Shown piece by piece: positions 60,011 through 64,000 of a stretch of DNA of 64,000 bases. The stretch's first letter is position 1. Each line of letters starts with the position of its first letter. The position numbers and the translations under genes are program-made. The stretch covers positions 515,009-579,008 of the forward strand of contig MNCI01013629.1 of the NCBI GenBank assembly GCA_015680685.1, written 5' to 3'. This stretch comes from Gnetum montanum. Its lineage: Eukaryota; Streptophyta; Gnetopsida; Gnetales; Gnetaceae. Under the pieces are notes generated by a model, which saw only the letters and a program-made list of their open reading frames with translations, ran no database searches and had not been told where the DNA came from.

Positions 60011-60249
60011 GAGGGTGAATAACCACTATCTGATTTGTTTCCTAACGAACTCCTCTTTATCAAGGATATAGCTAAACAAGTGCTCACTGAGCCTAAATGG
60101 TATGATGGCATTCTCACCTATCTTCTCACCCAAGAGATGCCATAAGGGTTGGGCCACTAGAAGAAATAATAGTTTCTTCACCAGGTAAAACGCTTAATGG
60201 AGATCAATGGATACCTCTACAAGGTGTGCATCAATGGCCTGGTTCATTT

Positions 60250-61340
60250 GTATGTCCTTGATGCTAATTAACTACGCATTCTCTAGGATGTTCATGAGGG
60301 TCCTTGTGGGGGCCACTATGCTGGGAGATGCACAACCATTAAAATCCTAATTTCAAGGTATTATTGGCCAACAATCTTTAGGGATGCTCACCATTATGTC
60401 CACTCTTGTGAATGCTGCCAACGAGATGGTGGAATGACTACCTAAATGGAGGGACCTTAATAGTGGATTTAACTATTGGAATCCTTTGATATCTGGGGCA
60501 TTGATTTTATGGGTCCCATCATACCCATGTCAAATGGAAAGGTTTACATCATAGTCACTATTAACTATTGTACAAAATGGGTAGAAGTAGTAGCTGTCAC
60601 CAACTATACATCTTGTATTACTACTCAGTTTGTACAAAAAAATGTTGTAAACAAGTTTGGTGTGGCATGTGCATTAATTTTTGATAATGGAACTCACTTT
60701 ATAGGAACTACCTTTTGGAAGCTTATGCAATGCTTAGAGGTTGAACATAAACTAACATCCTACCACCACCAAGCCAATAATAAAGTTGAGATGACAAATA
60801 AGGGAATCACAAAGATCCTAATGAGAATTGTCAACAAATATAGAAAATATTGGATCACAAAACTCAACGATTCCCTTTTGGGCTTACAACTCAACATGAA
60901 AACTTCCTATAGGCTATTCTTCCTATGAGCTGGTTTATGGGAAATAACCAACACTTCCTATTTAATTTGAGTTTCATACACTTTCAATAGCCTATGACCT
61001 TGACCTTGACTTACGTCTAACACAAAAAGAAATACTAATGAATCTCAACTTGTTAGATGAGAACCGATTGGTGGCCTTGTTATCTAACGAGTTGCACAAG
61101 GCATTTAACAAAAAGCACCATGACCTTAGAATTAGAAAATTCAAATTTTAGCCAAGAGATAAGGTCCTCTTTTGGAACCTCACACATGTACTGCAATGAA
61201 CTAAGTTCCAGATGTTGTGGGAAGGATCTTATATAATTTATGAAACTTTTTCTTTTGGGGCCATGATGGTCTACAAACTTGAGAGCCTAGACAAGAAATA
61301 ACTAGTTAACATACAACAAATCAAACCTTTCCATGAGCCT
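60250..61340 (+). pseudogene. Integrase of element E
   Basis: HHCC finger (HEGPCGGHYAG, HSCECCQ) near 60290-60425. Core at 60476-60928: WGIDFMGPIIPMSNGK, FDNGTHFIGT, and a third block NKVEMTNKG with the Glu kept. The C-terminal part (60930-61340) is frame-disrupted (DKVLLFWNL-like, then KPFHEPKPIN-like). Confidence 0.8.
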
Positions 61341-62914
61341 AAGCCAATTAATGTAAAAAATTCCTCATTGAATGGACAACCACACTTAATCTTTTGGATC
61401 TCCTCCTTTCAACTCAGTCATGGGGGAGATGGCCATCCATGTTAATTATATAAGTAGCTCCTTAGGTTTTCATCTTTTTGTTTTGCATGTTATTATTTTA
61501 CACTTGTTACTTTTACAACTTTTTTTTTGCACATTCTTTATGTTACACCTTTTTGTTTTTATGTTATTAATTTTTCAAAGTTCTTTTTTGTTTTACAACA
61601 TAGTTAGTGCATTTTATTTTTCTTAAATATTTTACACTTTCTTATATATTTTCCGTTATTTTGGATGTGATTTTCTTATTATGTTTTAATAATAACGTGC
61701 CTTATTGCCAACTGGGTATAACATGTTTGATTGATGTGGGCATGTGCTATCTAATTAATTGATTGTTGGTGTCTATATTCTAGCTTTAAATTTTTTTATT
61801 GATAACTAGGACATGGTTTCTTTTTCATGAAATAGGCAATGAATCCATAACATCCACCCAAATACAAACTCTATGGTTTTTCTTATTCTGGGAGTGTGAG
61901 GTCTTTTTTTCATTAATAAAACTTTAACAACTTGTGACTTTGGTAGTTTTTAGATTTGGAAAGGATTCAAAGGTTTGAATCGAGTGTGACTTCAAGGGGC
62001 TTCGGTACTCTTTATGCCTTTTTTCTCACTTGGGTTCATGTGTGTTTTCATGGATTTCTTACCATTCCATGTCGACCAATAATAGAAAGTTAAATAAGTC
62101 TTTGCATGGTGTGGTTTCCATCATAGAAAAAACCCAAACGATGGGAATTCAAAGCACACCCCTTAGACACAATAAAGAGGCTACAAGCACTGGCTATGGA
62201 ACTGGCCTAGTCTTAGAATGGTGATGTGATGTCATTGAATGTTGTTGGTTTTGGTTTGGACTAAGGATGGATGTTATCAAGTTATTTAACCAAAAAATTC
62301 ACAAGAGACTTCATGTGACCTTAATCAGGAACTCCATTTCCCTCTCTCTCATCCATATATGCTTTCCATGTCTCACCTCACTATCAGTTTCACGTTCTTG
62401 TTTGATGTGTCAAAATTCTTAGGTAGTTTCTTTCAGGTTTTTATACTTAAATTTCCATAACCATAGATCATCCATGGGATCCACGAACTTCTCGATTTGA
62501 AGTCATGCAAGGGTAATAAAGGGCATGTGCCTGCTTTGGGGAGGATCCACTTGCATATCTTTTGGTTGGGTTAGTTAAGTTCTTTGCCCTTAGACATTCT
62601 CACAATCAAATCCTTTCCTATACCCCATCAGTGACATCCAATTATATGCATATTTACAACATTTTTCAATGGAATCCTATTTTTATTTGTTGTGAATTCT
62701 TAAACCCTCTTCAAGCATTTCATTGCATTTGAACTTTTCAGAATTAGTGGACCGCTTATCCATTTCACCTATTTTTCAAGCTTCTCGCTAACACTATTAA
62801 TGCAATCAATCCACCATAATCACAAACCTTCCAAGTGTAACTACTGATGAGACAAGGTAGTTCAAAGCTATACGTTACACATTGCATACTAATTGAAAAT
62901 TTTGATTGTGATTG
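61341..62914 (+). other. 3' non-coding part of element E
   Basis: About 1.5 kb. catgggggagatggcc at 61422-61437 is a possible polypurine tract; a second candidate, ctttggggaggatcc, is near 62537. I see no env-like ORF and no match to the first 700 bases of the left LTR. Confidence 0.45.
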
Positions 62915-63049
62915 TAGTGGGCAGACAACGATTGCCATGATTAAAATTCATGTCTTGGAACTAGTGTACTAAGAACTTAAGGTCTACAGAATTTGATGGA
63001 TTGCTTGTGATTTGTATTGTTGGGCATAGGGATACCTCGTTGTTCATCA
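62915..63049 (+). repeat. 3' LTR end of element E (partial match)
   Basis: gacaacgattgccatgatta through ttgttcatca matches 54918-55059. Upstream of this the two LTR regions do not align. Confidence 0.7.
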
Positions 63050-63660
63050 TAAGGCTTGGAAAATTGAATTGAAAAGTGTCAAAACACATCAAGGTGGGTC
63101 AATTACACTAAGGTTTGAGCCTATTATGCTAGCCTAGCATATATGCCAGTGTGATTATAGCTCATGGACTAAAAATTATCAATTTTAACTTTAAAAACTT
63201 CAAATTCCAAGCTAAAACCCTAGCCACTATCTTAGGAAGCCACAAAGATCAAAATCTTGTCAAAAAACCTTAGAGAGTGGTTAAATTTGATTCTTATGAT
63301 AAGGCTTTGAGCTTAATATGCTAGGCTAGCATATGAGCTAGCTTATAAATTGATTTAAACATTTACTAGGATCCATGCAACCTCATGATGTCAGATTTTC
63401 ATCTACAACCCTAGGTGCTAACATGGGTAGCTGTAGGACTTGGAAAAATGAATTGAGCAATGCCAAAACTCACCAAAGTGGATTGATTACATTGAGGTTT
63501 GAACATATTACATTGGCTGAGAATATATGCTAGCTTACTTATAACCTATGAACTAAAAATGATCAATTTTAGCCTCAAAAACATTAGATTTTGATGCCAA
63601 AACCCTATTGTTGCCCTCGAAGTCACTAAAGGTAAAAAACCAAGTTGAAACCATCTAAAA
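63050..63660. repeat. Right part of tandem repeat, with GCTAGGCTAGC palindromes
   Basis: Units begin at about 63055 and 63439 (cttggaaaattgaattg and cttggaaaaatgaattg). Each contains two sub-units about 190 bp apart marked by gtttgagcc/ctttgagcttaatatgct. ATATGCTA-ggc-TAGCATAT near 63317 is a perfect inverted repeat. Divergence increases to the right. Confidence 0.7.
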
Positions 63661-64000
63661 ATTCCTCACAAAAAATTAAATACTCTACTATTCATTACAA
63701 TTAGATTTCTATAGCATATATGCCAATGTGAAAAGGTTTTGGAAATAATTTGGACTTAGTTTGGGTGTCAAAAAATTAGCAATTTTTACTCCCGAAGCTC
63801 TTGTGTTGACATTAGGGTTTGAAGAGTCAAAAGGTAGGTCAACAATATTCAATACACCACCAACCGAGCTTATCTATGTTGGAAAACCCTCTACCTAGAC
63901 ATAACCTAGTGTAGGAACCAAAAAAAATAAAATCATTAATTTGCTCTAGATTGCCTAAAATTTGCACCAAACAAGCTAATACCCTAGGTGCAAGCCATGC
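63661..64000. other. AT-rich right edge, nothing recognised
   Basis: Looks like further, more diverged repeat-unit sequence (aaaacc, tttgaagagtc). No ORF or RNA gene is seen. Confidence 0.4.

Larger units (their letters stand above)
54183..63049 (+). mobile_element. Element E: Athila-like Ty3/gypsy retrotransposon
   Basis: Order: LTR, PBS, gag, protease, RT, RNase H, integrase, long 3' non-coding part, LTR end. There is no second RNase H. FMDDFSTYG and VLKRCVETNLWLNW in RT, ALLDLGSSVNLIS in protease and the decayed Asp-type PBS all fit Athila. The left LTR is 877 bp, but only its last ~135 bp have a match on the right. Flanks are two parts of one tandem repeat. Bases next to the ends (caggg and taagg) do not give a clean TSD. 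Heavily mutated. Confidence 0.8.

Noticed and set aside
61341-62914. env-like gene in element E
   Set aside because: Some Athila elements carry one, but only short hydrophobic frames from T-rich sequence are seen here.
1-64000. tRNA, rRNA or ordinary host genes
   Set aside because: I saw no cloverleaf-like or rRNA-like sequence. All recognisable protein motifs belong to retroelements or the antisense gene they carry.

Overview
This window is repeat-derived plant nuclear DNA with no ordinary host gene that I can support. It is built from Ty3/gypsy LTR retrotransposons in several nested layers. Two lineages are present. One is Tat/Ogre-like: gag with a CX2HX4HX4C knuckle, a protease with the DDGA active site, RT, RNase H plus a second RNase H, and integrase. 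The other is Athila-like: a DLGSS protease, an FMDD RT and a decayed Asp-type primer site. This points to a land plant with a large, retroelement-rich genome, possibly a gymnosperm. The species cannot be fixed from the sequence. Single Ns, a 199-base gap and an inverted scaffold piece show it is a draft assembly.

Layout. Positions 1-847 and 34976-38672 are two halves of one decayed Tat-like element (A). It is split by a complete element (O, plus strand, 853-34970) with two 1291-bp LTRs and a 5-bp target duplication, ctaat. O is itself split by a complete minus-strand relative (I, 10380-27175) with target duplication ggcat. I is the best preserved of the copies. Right of A lie an LTR mosaic with inverted pieces (38673-41920), a pol region (B, 42809-46262), one LTR (47320-48665) that is shared with a downstream gag-protease region (C, about 48720-51177), AT-rich sequence, a tandem repeat, and an Athila-like element (E, 54183-63049) inserted in that repeat.

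The most notable content is a multi-exon gene on the antisense strand between protease and RT in both O and I. It has its own TATA box, matching exon positions and, where checked, matching intron phases. Its second exon is recognisably a plant FCP1/NIF-type HAD phosphatase fold, degraded at catalytic positions. It is followed by long regions I cannot name and a coiled-coil-rich part. A short acidic terminal exon of the same type is visible downstream of protease in C. The sense-strand pol reading frame starts directly after a 3' splice site at equivalent positions in O, I and B. This suggests that the antisense gene sits inside the long intron that separates gag-pro from pol, the position where Ogre elements are known to have an intron.

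Short repeat arrays based on a GGCCTTAAACTAGCAA-like motif mark the borders between coding modules in all these elements. A palindromic GCGTATACGC motif is dense both in the LTRs and in the 5' region of the antisense gene. In the places I compared, most inactivating changes are C-to-T or G-to-A transitions, as expected for methylated, silenced repeats.
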